The notes: generated by a model not told the origin, from the sequence alone. A stretch of DNA of 64,000 bases from Robertmurraya massiliosenegalensis JC6 (GCF_000311725.1 NZ_HE978512.1:258305-322304), one strand, 5' to 3'. Positions 1-9,118 are shown, counted from the stretch's first letter. Translations and numbers: made by a program.

Positions 1-795
1 ATGAACTTTTATAAATTCTTCTGGGGTATAGAATAATTCAATATTTTCTTTTATTTTCTCATCATCCCAATCCCACGGTTTAATTTTGAGTAATGCCTCT
101 ATAATGTTAGCTGTGTAACGGAATCGAATCACTCTCGCTGGTACCCCACCCACTATGGCATACGGAGGTACATCTTTTGTAACAACAGCACCAGCAGCAA
201 CTACTGCTCCGTCTCCAATTGTAATCCCATTCATGATAGACGCATTCGCACCAATCCAAACATCGTTTCCTATTAATAGTCTATCAGCTTCCAGCTTAGA
301 GATGACTTTCTCATTATCTTCTTCCAAAATCCCTCTACTTTTCTCAAATAGAAATGGATGAGTGGATATAAATTCCAATGGGTGCGGATAGAGACCAATT
401 GATGCAGAACTATTGATCGAGCAATACTTTCCAACTTCCCTAACTATTTTTTCTGAATTACCATTATTAAAATTTAATCCATAAGTTTTAGCACCAACAT
501 GTACCGTCTTCATAAACGGAGTAATAATCTTAATATTATTCGGAAGAGATAATTTTCTTATAATTTCCTCATAAAAAGAAGATGCGATAATAATTAAATC
601 AATATTACTGTAATTCACTTCTCTAAAATCTTTCACTTCTTTTCCGCAAAATAATTTATTGGGAGAATGATCATCGATAAAAAAATCTATTTTATCCTGC
701 TGCGGTCCTAACTCTTTCAAAATACGATAGGCACCACTACCAGTTCCATATATAGTTATTACTTTATAATTTAAGGTTTCTTCAAATAAGTCCAT
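1..795 (-). CDS. Rossmann-domain / left-handed beta-helix acetyltransferase, partial
   Basis: Open reading frame running off the left window edge, so its C-terminus is missing (265 codons visible). The N-terminal third has a nucleotide-binding-like start ([11 protein letters not shown], then [10 protein letters not shown]), and the rest is a hexapeptide-repeat acyltransferase of the CatB/WbbJ type ([39 protein letters not shown]). The N-terminal fold resembles the regulatory half of PglD-like sugar acetyltransferases. An SD-like GAGG sits about 7 nt before the ATG at 795. It is the last visible gene of the glycan operon and probably O- or N-acetylates a sugar of the surface or flagellar glycan. 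The substrate cannot be read from sequence. Confidence 0.85.
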   Translation of the reverse strand, partial: MDLFEETLNYKVITIYGTGSGAYRILKELGPQQDKIDFFIDDHSPNKLFCGKEVKDFREVNYSNIDLIIIASSFYEEIIRKLSLPNNIKIITPFMKTVHVGAKTYGLNFNNGNSEKIVREVGKYCSINSSASIGLYPHPLEFISTHPFLFEKSRGILEEDNEKVISKLEADRLLIGNDVWIGANASIMNGITIGDGAVVAAGAVVTKDVPPYAIVGGVPARVIRFRYTANIIEALLKIKPWDWDDEKIKENIELFYTPEEFIKVH

Positions 796-878
796 TCTTT
801 AACCTCGAAATACTAATCTTCCAATTCAAAATTAAATGTACAAATTACACCATATTATTCTCCTAGAATAAATGAATT

Positions 879-2195
879 TTACTGTATTTCAAAGTTATTC
901 ATAACACTAATAACTAATTCATCTGTTGTATCAAAACAATGTACAATTTCGATTAAATTTTCTTGCTCATACAATTCATGTTTCATTCCAAAAAGTTCAT
1001 CTAATCTAGATAAACCTGAATAATGATCTGGATAAACGATAATCTTTTTACATGTACTATTAGCTATAATATCACAAAAACCACTTCTATAAGCTATCAC
1101 ATATCCTGCCTTTTCAGTAACAGCAACGGCTTCTCTAAAATCAAAGTAGAGTGGAATAGTCCCATCAATTGGTCCTTCTTCTTTTGAACCACAATTAGTA
1201 CACACTATATAATTTTCGTTTTTTAATTTTTTTGCAAGATTCGCCCAGAACTCCCATTTTATTTGAGGAATACTATTTGCATATGGAGCTAGTATAACCG
1301 TTTTTCCTTCTATTAATCCATTTTCTTTAAACAGTTCATTTACATATTCTTCTTTTCTCAAATTTGTTGGTTTAACAAATTTACTTTCTTCATCGAGACC
1401 CAACAAACCAAGTTTAATATCATCTATAAAATTGAGCCCTTTATAACCATCTAAATACTGATAAAGTTCTAAATGAGAGAAATAAGGATTGATTACCTTT
1501 ATTTTTTCAGGTAAAAAGTGAGCCAATTGAGCTAATTTATCGCTATCATCCCATGAAAGAACTTCTATATTTTCAATATTGAATAGTTTTGCAGTTTTTT
1601 CACACGATTTTCCTATGACAGTTAAGACAAATTTTGTTTCAAATCCTTTATTAACCTTTTCAATATAACTTTTAAGATACGAACAAATAATATAAATATC
1701 ACCGTTTGGTCTAACCGGAGACATAATGACTAGAGCATCACCATATTTTTTTTGTAAATTTTCATATATATCAAAACCTTGAAGGACTCTCTCTTCAGCA
1801 TAGTTTACAGAATCTAGGGATAAATCAAAGTTCATATTTTCGTTCATATCCAAGACTCGGAGAATATGTTTATCCTCCAGATACCCCATTCTTTCAAGCT
1901 GTAATTTCATTTCTTCATAATATTTCGAGCTAATAAGAATAATTGTATCGTCCTTAAATTTTCTTAAAATATCCTCTGGAGAATCGATTTTAATATCCAT
2001 GAAATTTTTCCCATGAAGAAGTACGTTATTATCTATAACCGAGTCTACTGTGATTCCCATCTTATTAAAATAATTTATCATGATAGTTCCAGGTGCATTT
2101 GCCCCGAAAATAACAATTTTTTTGTTCTCTAGTACTCTCGTATTTAATAAGTTATTCAAATTCTCAAATAGTTTCGCTAACAGTTCTCCTTTCAC
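879..2195 (-). CDS. Rossmann-domain protein fused to GT9-like glycosyltransferase
   Basis: 438 residues from a GTG start with AGGAGG 7 nt upstream. The N-terminal 120 residues form a nucleotide-sugar-binding-like module (IVIFGANAPGTI, then VIDNN), the same type as in the two other chimeric proteins of this cluster. The C-terminal part looks like a GT-B fold transferase related to heptosyltransferases of family GT9: VILAPYANSIPQIKW, WEFWANLAKKL, and a late SGFCDIIANS segment where GT9 enzymes bind the donor. Likely a cytoplasmic glycosyltransferase using a sugar made by the upstream isomerase, kinase and nucleotidyltransferase genes. The GT9 assignment is by motif only. Confidence 0.65.
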   Translation of the reverse strand: MKGELLAKLFENLNNLLNTRVLENKKIVIFGANAPGTIMINYFNKMGITVDSVIDNNVLLHGKNFMDIKIDSPEDILRKFKDDTIILISSKYYEEMKLQLERMGYLEDKHILRVLDMNENMNFDLSLDSVNYAEERVLQGFDIYENLQKKYGDALVIMSPVRPNGDIYIICSYLKSYIEKVNKGFETKFVLTVIGKSCEKTAKLFNIENIEVLSWDDSDKLAQLAHFLPEKIKVINPYFSHLELYQYLDGYKGLNFIDDIKLGLLGLDEESKFVKPTNLRKEEYVNELFKENGLIEGKTVILAPYANSIPQIKWEFWANLAKKLKNENYIVCTNCGSKEEGPIDGTIPLYFDFREAVAVTEKAGYVIAYRSGFCDIIANSTCKKIIVYPDHYSGLSRLDELFGMKHELYEQENLIEIVHCFDTTDELVISVMNNFEIQ

Positions 2196-2206
2196 CCATT
2201 TTCCTC

Positions 2207-2599
2207 CTATAGATCACGATTTACAATAAATTTTGTTTCACAAAATTTATCCCTGAGAGTATTAATAGCGTGGGCTGTTAACAAACCAGAGGGCTTTTTA
2301 TCATTAATAAGGATTCTCTCACCGTAGGGAACATCATATATAATTTGATTAAAACGAATCCCTTGGCTATCTAGAAATTCCTCTGTAACCTCTTTATATT
2401 TTTCACTTCTAGATGTTACAAAAATAATGTTGTCCTCATCAGATAAATTTTGAAAGAACTCCTTTGCACCTGATAATAATGTATCTTTTCCATCTATTTT
2501 ATAACCATTGTGTTTGACAATGGTACCATCAATATCCATAATCCATGTTTTACTCAAAGTTGATACATTTAGAGTATTAAACTCATCATTGTTACTCAT
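2207..2599 (-). CDS. small HAD-superfamily sugar-phosphate phosphatase
   Basis: 130 residues; ATG with GGAGAG upstream. HAD motif I is WIMDIDGTIV near residues 18-27, motif II is VTSRS, and the late ILINDKKPSG segment supplies the acidic motif. The protein lacks a large cap domain, as in the short polysaccharide-locus HAD phosphatases. It overlaps the SIS isomerase by 8 nt, so the two are translationally coupled and probably act on successive intermediates. Family knowledge suggests removal of a phosphate from a phospho-sugar; the precise substrate is unknown. Confidence 0.75.
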   Translation of the reverse strand: MSNNDEFNTLNVSTLSKTWIMDIDGTIVKHNGYKIDGKDTLLSGAKEFFQNLSDEDNIIFVTSRSEKYKEVTEEFLDSQGIRFNQIIYDVPYGERILINDKKPSGLLTAHAINTLRDKFCETKFIVNRDL

Positions 2600-3176
2600 T
2601 TTTTAACATCTCTCCAATATAACCACCTGGATGATTCATTTTAAAATCCTCAAGCTTTATATTTTTCTTTTTAGCTATCTGCATGGCAACTGCCTGCAAA
2701 ACGATTAAATTTAATGTTGTCGAATTATTTGGCATCACATTCCACAAATCACCTTCGTGTTCCAGATGAATAACTAATTTATTTTCTATTTCATTTGTTA
2801 ATGTACTATTGTCCCTAAAAGTTATTAACCATGGATTTATGTTCCTTTTCGTTAATAATCTCGATAGATAGATAGACTCTTCTGTTTCTCCACTCTTTGT
2901 CAGGATTATAACTAGGTCACCTTCTTTAACAACACCCAAATCTCCGTGAATAGCCGAATTAGTATGAAGAAAGCAAGCATCCAACCCAAGTGATACCATT
3001 GTTCCGACAAATTTATCACAAATCGGAACATTTTTACCTAAGCCTGAGACAATTATTTTATTGTTTCTATTTAAGGTATCTACACTATCATTCACAAGCT
3101 TTAGAAATACCTTTTCATCAATTTGTTCAATTGAATAATTTATAACACTTATTAAATGTTTGAAATAATCAATCAC
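2592..3176 (-). CDS. SIS-domain sugar-phosphate isomerase, short arabinose-5-phosphate isomerase type
   Basis: 194 residues from a GTG start that overlaps the previous stop (GTGA), with GGAGG upstream. It is a single SIS domain with the KpsF/KdsD signature: VSGLGKN, HGDLGVV, LTKSGETEES, NNSTTLN and the terminal HPGGYIGEML. Usual KdsD/KpsF proteins carry two CBS domains after the SIS domain; this one has none, as known for short isomerases such as that of Bacteroides fragilis. It could supply arabinose-5-phosphate to the KdsA encoded 5 kb upstream in the operon. Alternatively it may isomerise another sugar phosphate for the adjoining fused nucleotidyltransferase-kinase. Confidence 0.8.
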   Translation of the reverse strand: MIDYFKHLISVINYSIEQIDEKVFLKLVNDSVDTLNRNNKIIVSGLGKNVPICDKFVGTMVSLGLDACFLHTNSAIHGDLGVVKEGDLVIILTKSGETEESIYLSRLLTKRNINPWLITFRDNSTLTNEIENKLVIHLEHEGDLWNVMPNNSTTLNLIVLQAVAMQIAKKKNIKLEDFKMNHPGGYIGEMLKNE

Positions 3177-4681
3177 AGCACTTCCTCCAAATGATAGATC
3201 CCGTTATAAAATGCTCCACAAATAGCATCAAAATCTTCCCATGCGTAGGTTGTCAATGAAAGCCAAATAACTGCATGAATTATCTTGATTTGTTCTTGAG
3301 AAACATCATCTCTTAGTAGATCAAAAAACAAATCTTCTAATTCTTCCCAGCCATTTGATTTTATTTCTAAGCTTACATTACCTTCTTTCATTTCCAGCCT
3401 AAAATTTTTAAGATTAAATTGATCATAGTTCCCAACAAGAGAGTAGTATAACTTCGCCCAATCATATGCTGGATCTCCATAGTATTTTGTCTTTCCAAAG
3501 TAGCCCCGAGGATCTATTAATACAGGCGTCAAATCTTCCTTTAATATCATATTCGAAAAAGTACAATCACCGTGTAGTACCTTGAAACTTTCTACATGCA
3601 ATTTATTTAATTTTGCTTCTAGTTCTTTTTGATAAAAATAAATATTTCTACAATCTCTACCATTTACTCTAATTATTTTTTGATCTGCAAATGGAATCAT
3701 ATCCCTTACGACCGAAAGTCTTTTGAATGTCTTACTAATATAGGCATCCTTCACACTAAAATAATCGGTCTCACACGTACCCTTTTGATGAAGTAATCTG
3801 AGATTATCAATTATATTTTTTAAGATTTCCCTTTTTTCAAATAGACTCAATTCTTTATATTCATATACATTACTTCCAATAATTCGTTCCATTACGAATG
3901 GTTCGTAGCTGTGAATTTCAGGAACTTTATCATAACCAATTTCATTTACAAAGCGATACCAGTCTTTTTCTTTTTGAGCTAACTGCCTTCCCTGCTCATT
4001 AATACCTGTTTTCATAATACGTCCATCTTCTACTAACAACCTATTAAAAGGTCGACATTTTTGAACTTCCAATTTATTATATTCTGAAATAAGACCATAT
4101 TCTTTTGATTTATTCAAAGGTAATTCTCTAAATTGCAGTTTTTTCTTTTGTAGCCATCGAACAAATTCTCCCTCCTCAGGAATATCATCTAAGCCACTCT
4201 TATCCAAAAAAGTAAATAAACCTGCTACACCAAACTCCTTAGAAGATTCTTCCACAAACTCATTACTTTCGTATTTCCAACGACATTGAAAATCCTTCGA
4301 TATTCCAATAAACTGCCCTTCCTTCGGCAGAGTGAAATCCTCAGAAAGTACTAAGTCTGACCATATCAGCATGAAGTTCTTATTATCAGGTATATAATCT
4401 AATGCTGTTCTTATACCTGCAAGTGTGCCTTTTTTCCCTTCGGTATCTATAAGCAAATAATTTACTTTCGCGAAGGCTTTTAAATACTCTCTAAGCACAT
4501 CAAATTTATAGTCACCAATTATAATAAATTTCTTGTCAGGAAATTTATTAAAGAGATGAAAAAGCATTGGTAAATTATTTATAGGTACTAAACACTTTGG
4601 TTTATTCTTTGTCAAATAATCCATTCTAGTACCTTTACCACCCGCTTGAACGATAATATAATCACATGACACGAATTTCAT
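3173..4681 (-). CDS. bifunctional sugar nucleotidyltransferase / APH-fold kinase
   Basis: 502 residues with two domains. Residues 5 to about 215 form a nucleotidyltransferase with the Rossmann loop QAGGKGTRM at 12-20, a PKCLVPINN segment and a WSDLV site for metal and nucleotide. Residues about 230-500 have the aminoglycoside/choline-kinase fold with the catalytic LHGDCTFSNMIL loop and a DPRGYFG metal loop, then GDPAYDWAK. The fusion probably phosphorylates a sugar or aminoalcohol and activates it to an NDP- or CDP-derivative. It overlaps the SIS gene by 4 nt. SD spacing favours a GTG at codon 4 (4672) over the ATG. The substrate is not identifiable. Confidence 0.75.
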   Translation of the reverse strand: MKFVSCDYIIVQAGGKGTRMDYLTKNKPKCLVPINNLPMLFHLFNKFPDKKFIIIGDYKFDVLREYLKAFAKVNYLLIDTEGKKGTLAGIRTALDYIPDNKNFMLIWSDLVLSEDFTLPKEGQFIGISKDFQCRWKYESNEFVEESSKEFGVAGLFTFLDKSGLDDIPEEGEFVRWLQKKKLQFRELPLNKSKEYGLISEYNKLEVQKCRPFNRLLVEDGRIMKTGINEQGRQLAQKEKDWYRFVNEIGYDKVPEIHSYEPFVMERIIGSNVYEYKELSLFEKREILKNIIDNLRLLHQKGTCETDYFSVKDAYISKTFKRLSVVRDMIPFADQKIIRVNGRDCRNIYFYQKELEAKLNKLHVESFKVLHGDCTFSNMILKEDLTPVLIDPRGYFGKTKYYGDPAYDWAKLYYSLVGNYDQFNLKNFRLEMKEGNVSLEIKSNGWEELEDLFFDLLRDDVSQEQIKIIHAVIWLSLTTYAWEDFDAICGAFYNGIYHLEEVL

Positions 4682-4686
4682 CTCCC

Positions 4687-5205
4687 TTACAAGTTCAAAA
4701 ATAGGTCAGTAAACTTGTCATTACCTGTATAAGTTATTGGATCTTCCTTGATAAACTTACGGTTTTGCAAAATACCTATACTTATAATTTCCTCTAAAGT
4801 AATTCCTTTTTTATCTACTAAATTCTTAGCAGTTCGTCCTTTTAACTCATCTAACGATGCAATTATTAACTTGTCTGTGAACATATACAAGTTATAGAAA
4901 TTCATAAGTTTCTCTATATTCTCCCTTGAAAGGTTAATGCATTGCGTCGGTTTATTTATAAATAGTGAATATGACTTCATTATATTCTTATCAAATGTTA
5001 CTAAATAGATTTTCTCAACATTCTTGACTTCAGCAAATTGATTTAAGTATAGTAATGTATAATAATTTACTTCTTTATCATCTGAAGGCATAAGAATAAC
5101 ATAATCATTTACACCAAAGTTTACATTTTTCATGAGTTCAATCCAAAGATTTCTACCTTCGTATGCAAAATTCAGTTTTTCTTGTAACACTGTTTTCAAT
5201 TCCAT
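4687..5205 (-). CDS. conserved hypothetical protein of the glycan cluster
   Basis: 172 residues; ATG with GGGAG 10 nt upstream. I do not recognise the family. The protein is soluble, with alternating hydrophobic strands and helices (YVILMPSDDKEVNYY, KIYLVTFDKN, KLIIASLDEL) consistent with a Rossmann-like alpha/beta fold, and no signal peptide or membrane segment. It sits 5 nt before the fused nucleotidyltransferase-kinase, so the two are almost certainly co-translated and functionally linked, perhaps in making or attaching the same sugar derivative. Confidence 0.6.
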   Translation of the reverse strand: MELKTVLQEKLNFAYEGRNLWIELMKNVNFGVNDYVILMPSDDKEVNYYTLLYLNQFAEVKNVEKIYLVTFDKNIMKSYSLFINKPTQCINLSRENIEKLMNFYNLYMFTDKLIIASLDELKGRTAKNLVDKKGITLEEIISIGILQNRKFIKEDPITYTGNDKFTDLFLNL

Positions 5206-5299
5206 ATAACATCATCTCCCAACTAAGAAACCATTTAATGCTATCTGATGGATCTTTAAAAATTGCACACTATTTCTTATTAATCTGTAGTTAAATACT

Positions 5300-6328
5300 C
5301 TATTTAATAATTTCCTCAAGTTTTATGCGTGGAAATATATCGAGTTCAGTACTTCTAGAACAATTTGCTACTTTTATATTCTTTTCCTTTAGTACCCTTA
5401 GGGCCTTGCTATAGCCTGCATATATTTTCTGAACATTAGGTGAGTAAAATTGTTCACCCTTTTCTCTATATTTAGGATGAAAATGTTCAGCTTTCCCTTC
5501 ATATTCTAGAATTTTAAATCCTCCATACACTAAGTCTTCCTTAGACTTGTTATATGAAAAATCTAGACCTAGGAAGTAAATTTCTTCAAAACCCATGTAT
5601 ACAGCCATTTGTATCATTAAATACATCACAGTTGAACCTTCTGAATAATAGTAGGATAGCTCTTCTGAAAATATTTGGTTCTCAACCTCAAGCTCTCTAG
5701 ATTCTATTGGTTCTATCCAATGGACATTTTGGCTTTTGAGTTGAGTTTTATCTAAAATTTGTTCAATTCTACTAGAAAAAAATATGGGTTCTTCCATAGA
5801 ATATAGGGCTTCTATAGTACTTTTCGCCATTAAATCATCCAATAAAAAATAATATGTTGGGCGCCATTCTGTATTTTCATAGGATAAGAATATTTTATTA
5901 GCTGCAAAGGTAAATTCATTTTTTAAAAGATCTAGATCTCCAATTGTTAAACTCGGTCCATTACCAATTAGAAATACTCTTTCACCTTTATGTTTATCTT
6001 TCAGTTCGTTCTTAAATCTATTTGAATATTCGAGATTATTTAATCCATATTGAAAATGTATATATTCCTGAAAACCCATTCCTATTAATTGTTTTCTAAT
6101 TTCCGGAAAATACATACTTGATATAAAAATATATACTTCGCCTTTAGAAAAACTTTCTAAATAAGCAGGAGACTTCACTGGGGAACCCATAAATTCTGAT
6201 CCCCACTTGGTTTTATCATTATCTAGATAAAAGTCTACTTTTATTTCTTTATTTAAATTAACAAACTGCCCCGCTGCTTCTCCTGTTCCAAAAACAAAAA
6301 TAGTCTTATCCTTTAAATTCAGACCCAT
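5300..6328 (-). CDS. Rossmann module fused to DUF115/Maf-like glycosyltransferase
   Basis: 342 residues. Residues 1-110 carry the same nucleotide-binding-like module found in two other proteins of this cluster (FVFGTGEAAGQF, then FYLDNDKTKWG). Residues about 115-340 contain VFLIGNGPSLTIGDL, the GPSL motif of DUF115 (motility-associated factor) proteins that is also reminiscent of GT42 sialyltransferases, followed by YFLGLDFSY and SEGSTVMYL. It is much shorter than the two canonical Maf proteins upstream and may transfer an ulosonic acid or other charged sugar within the glycan rather than onto flagellin. Its start has only a weak ribosome site. Confidence 0.65.
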   Translation of the reverse strand: MGLNLKDKTIFVFGTGEAAGQFVNLNKEIKVDFYLDNDKTKWGSEFMGSPVKSPAYLESFSKGEVYIFISSMYFPEIRKQLIGMGFQEYIHFQYGLNNLEYSNRFKNELKDKHKGERVFLIGNGPSLTIGDLDLLKNEFTFAANKIFLSYENTEWRPTYYFLLDDLMAKSTIEALYSMEEPIFFSSRIEQILDKTQLKSQNVHWIEPIESRELEVENQIFSEELSYYYSEGSTVMYLMIQMAVYMGFEEIYFLGLDFSYNKSKEDLVYGGFKILEYEGKAEHFHPKYREKGEQFYSPNVQKIYAGYSKALRVLKEKNIKVANCSRSTELDIFPRIKLEEIIK

Positions 6329-6354
6329 ATCGCGCTACACCTACTCCATCTTAT

Positions 6355-7008
6355 CTATTTCAATAATTTGTAATTCACTAGAGCTTCCGCAAATTCGAAA
6401 TTTTCATAGGTATCTATATCAATACTTTCTAAATCTGTAACCTCTACTAAAAATGGCTTATCCCCTATTCTTCTAAAGGACTTTGTAAACACATTCTTGT
6501 TAAAGATATAAAATCCACTGGTCTCTATATACATTGGATCTAAATCTTGGGTACGTGGTATGTTTTTTAAGTTGTAGTTAAACGGTTTACCCTCTACTCA
6601 TAAGAAATCTTGAATTTTCTTAACTGAGAGTGCAGAATCATAGCCATTTTGGATGACATTTTCTAAACCTCTTTCAATACTCTCTTTGCTAATAAATGGT
6701 GATGTAGCATGGGCTAAAATATAGATATCCGCTTGAACCTCATCAATGAATGATTTCAAAATATCATTTGAAGTTGTAGTAGGAGAATCTAACCTCGTCG
6801 AACGCTCTAAGAAACATACTTCAGGTAATAAATACTCTTTAATTGAAGTATCGCTACAAAAAATATATATTTCATCAAGTAGTTGGACCTTTTTTAATGT
6901 TTCTTGTATATACTTTATTAAAGGACGACCGTTCTTAAATACTTTCGTATTCTTATTTGGCAATCTTTCATTATTGGTCTTAATTGGGACTAATGCAACT
7001 ACCTTCAA
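6355..7008 (-). pseudogene. acylneuraminate (CMP-ulosonic acid) cytidylyltransferase, nonsense-interrupted
   Basis: NeuA-family enzyme: ALVPIKTNNERLPNKN at the start, SDTSIKEYL, LAHATSPFIS in the middle. The frame meets TGA at 6598-6600 directly after KIQDFL, but the same frame continues without gap as VEGKPFNYNLKNIPRTQD, YIETSGFYIF and further to a TAG at 6355-6357, giving a normal family length near 217 residues. Relatives carry Trp at this point, so TGG has become TGA. The best start is a TTG at 7008 preceded by AGGTGAG; an ATG at 7032 is also in frame. The enzyme would activate a KDO-like or nonulosonic acid with CTP for the Maf transferases. Confidence 0.85.
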
Positions 7009-7050
7009 AATGCTCACCTTCACCATATTCATTTTCTATTACTTTAACTT

Positions 7051-7707
7051 TTAATTCCAATTCAACTCATAGATTTGACCATTGAATGGTGTATCTCTTG
7101 TATTGGGTTTCCATTCTAATTTTTCTGGAAGATATGGTGTTATTGCTTGGATATCACCACAATCATATGAGAGAACAGACGAAACATCGATAGTCCTCTT
7201 CTTTAAAATAACACTGATATTGTACCCATACTGTTTAATACTAGCATGTCTACAATCAAACCCAGCTAATATTAAGTTATAAAGTAATAATCCCGCGTTC
7301 CACAGGGTAACATGTCCACCAACAATATCGTGTTTTAAAGGTGGGACAGTTATTGCTACAATACCACCTTCTTTTAGTACTGAATTAATCTTTTTCAAGA
7401 AAATGTTAACATTTAACTGGTGTTCTAAAACATGACAACACCAAACACAATCATATTGCTCATCAAAATTATGTTGATTAAAGTCTGCAATAATTGGGGT
7501 AATTTTCTTTTTGTTCTTTTTAAAATATACTGATTCCCCATAGTCTAAAGCTGTTACTTTTTTTCCAACTTCCATAAAGTAATCACTGTGAAGGCCCTCT
7601 CCACATCCAATATCTAACACTGACTCAAACTCATACTTATCCACTAAGTGGTTTATTGCCTCATTACCAAATACAGTAGAATCTAATTTCCTCCTAGTTA
7701 CCACCAT
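7051..7707 (-). CDS. class I SAM-dependent methyltransferase
   Basis: 218 residues from the ATG at 7707, which has GGAG 8 nt upstream and overlaps the stop of the kdsC remnant; a TTG one codon earlier is less likely. SAM-binding motif I is VLDIGCGEGLHSDYF near residue 34, followed by acidic LDYGES at the end of strand 2, IIADFNQ, and CHVLEHQLN after strand 4. This is the Methyltransf_11/23 pattern of small-molecule and sugar methyltransferases. In this operon it most likely O-methylates a glycan residue, as known for some flagellin glycans, but the acceptor is unknown. Confidence 0.8.
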   Translation of the reverse strand: MVVTRRKLDSTVFGNEAINHLVDKYEFESVLDIGCGEGLHSDYFMEVGKKVTALDYGESVYFKKNKKKITPIIADFNQHNFDEQYDCVWCCHVLEHQLNVNIFLKKINSVLKEGGIVAITVPPLKHDIVGGHVTLWNAGLLLYNLILAGFDCRHASIKQYGYNISVILKKRTIDVSSVLSYDCGDIQAITPYLPEKLEWKPNTRDTPFNGQIYELNWN

Positions 7708-8191
7708 CAATCATTCTCCTCAAAATTTATTATCTTCTCTTTTATACAAAATTGAATAATATCCCGCACTGCACCTTTACCACCATCATAAATGGATACA
7801 TATTTTGCTATATTTTTTAACTCTTGTAGACCATCGGCTACTGTAAAAGAATATTTAGCGATTTTCATTATTTCTAAATCATTCAGATCATCACCGACAA
7901 CTGCAATATCCTCATCACCTAGTTTTAGCTTTTTTCTTAATTCAGTATAAACCTCAACTTTATTCGCTACATTTTGAAAAACATAATCAATGTCCAATTC
8001 TACAGCTCTATTGTTAACTATTTCAGACTGACGCCCTGTAATAAATGCTGTTTTGACTCCTGTTTCCCTTAATAATCGCTATAACCATCTTTAACGTTGA
8101 AAGATTTAAACACTTCACCTTTTTCTCCTAAATTAATTGACCCGTCTGTTAACGTTCCATCAACATCCATAATAAATAGCTTTATTCCCAT
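7707..8191 (-). pseudogene. kdsC: KDO-8-phosphate phosphatase (KdsC-type HAD), frameshifted
   Basis: A start at 8191 (ATG, with AAAGGTG upstream) gives [18 protein letters not shown] and [10 protein letters not shown], the KdsC N-terminus, then a stop follows in a wrong frame. Changing frame at about 8079-8080 restores [19 protein letters not shown], the canonical motif II, and leads into the 96-residue remainder with GDDLNDLEIM and ADGLQELK. The net indel is -1 (or +2) nt, with roughly one residue pair of the usual DGYGI motif missing. Intact length would be about 160 residues, normal for KdsC. In this operon it should dephosphorylate the product of the adjacent KdsA. Real frameshift versus sequencing error cannot be told apart here. 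Confidence 0.85.
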
Positions 8192-8202
8192 TTTAATTCG
8201 AT

Positions 8203-9024
8203 TCACACCTTTTTGACAATAAAATCTATTTCTTGCAAGACTTTCAAAAGTTCTTCTATCTCCGTTGTCTTAACCATGTTTGGCCCATCTGATAATGCAT
8301 TATCTGGATCAGGATGTGTCTCTAAAAACAAACCATCTATGCCTACCGCAACCGCAGCTCGAGATAGATGTGCTACATTTTCTCTGTTTCCTCCTGTTGA
8401 TGTACCATTTCCTCCAGGCTTTTGGACACTATGTGTACCATCAAATATCACAGGTTTCCCGAACTTTTTCATTTCTACAATTCCTGACATATCAACGATT
8501 AAGTTATTATAGCCAAAAGTTGTACCTCTCTCACACAACATTACATTGTTATTTCCAAATTTTTCGAACTTGTCGACCACATTTACCATCTCATTAGGCG
8601 ATAAAAACTGCCCCTTTTTCACATTAATAACTTTACCTGTTTTAGCTGCCGCTTCTAGTAAATCAGTTTGCCTACATAGGAATGCTGGAATTTGTAAAAT
8701 ATCAACAACTTGTCCTACTTCATCAGCATGCTCATGTAAATGTATATCAGTAAGGACCGGGACTTCGAATTCTCGTTTAACTTTATTCAATATTCTCAGA
8801 CCTTCATTTATTCCTAAACCCCTAAATGAAGATACCGAAGACCTATTTGCTTTATCAAATGACGACTTAAAAACAAGCTTAATTCCTAGTTTGTTAGTAA
8901 TTTCCTTTAATTGACCTGCAATATCCATTACCAATTTTTCCGATTCAATTACACACGGACCAGCTATTAGAAAAAATGGAAGATTATCTCCAGTTTCAAA
9001 GTCCCCTATTGCTAATTTATTCAT
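8203..9024 (-). CDS. kdsA: 2-dehydro-3-deoxyphosphooctonate aldolase (KDO-8-phosphate synthase)
   Basis: 273 residues, full length for KdsA, which condenses phosphoenolpyruvate with arabinose-5-phosphate. Visible motifs are [12 protein letters not shown] (residues 17-28), [59 protein letters not shown] and [15 protein letters not shown]. Cys24 in AGPC occupies the metal-ligand position of the metal-dependent class, whereas the E. coli enzyme has Asn there. KDO enzymes are typical of Gram-negative lipopolysaccharide, so finding one in a flagellar island of a Gram-positive is notable. It overlaps the expression region of the KdsC gene (11 nt gap). A related C8/C9 ulosonic acid substrate is possible. 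Confidence 0.92.
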   Translation of the reverse strand: MNKLAIGDFETGDNLPFFLIAGPCVIESEKLVMDIAGQLKEITNKLGIKLVFKSSFDKANRSSVSSFRGLGINEGLRILNKVKREFEVPVLTDIHLHEHADEVGQVVDILQIPAFLCRQTDLLEAAAKTGKVINVKKGQFLSPNEMVNVVDKFEKFGNNNVMLCERGTTFGYNNLIVDMSGIVEMKKFGKPVIFDGTHSVQKPGGNGTSTGGNRENVAHLSRAAVAVGIDGLFLETHPDPDNALSDGPNMVKTTEIEELLKVLQEIDFIVKKV

Positions 9025-9118
9025 AATTAGTTTCCTCTCGTCAAAATACTATTCGTTCCCTAAATGTTTCAATAGGAAAATAAAATACTATATTTTTATC
9101 GTTCTCAATAGGTCGTTC

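Noticed and set aside
155..361. Plus-strand frame of 68 codons at the left end
   Set aside because: It is the antisense of the hexapeptide acetyltransferase coding sequence and has no ribosome site.
6598..6600. Programmed read-through or selenocysteine at the in-frame TGA
   Set aside because: Relatives have Trp at this position and no SECIS-like hairpin or selenocysteine genes are seen; a nonsense mutation is simpler.
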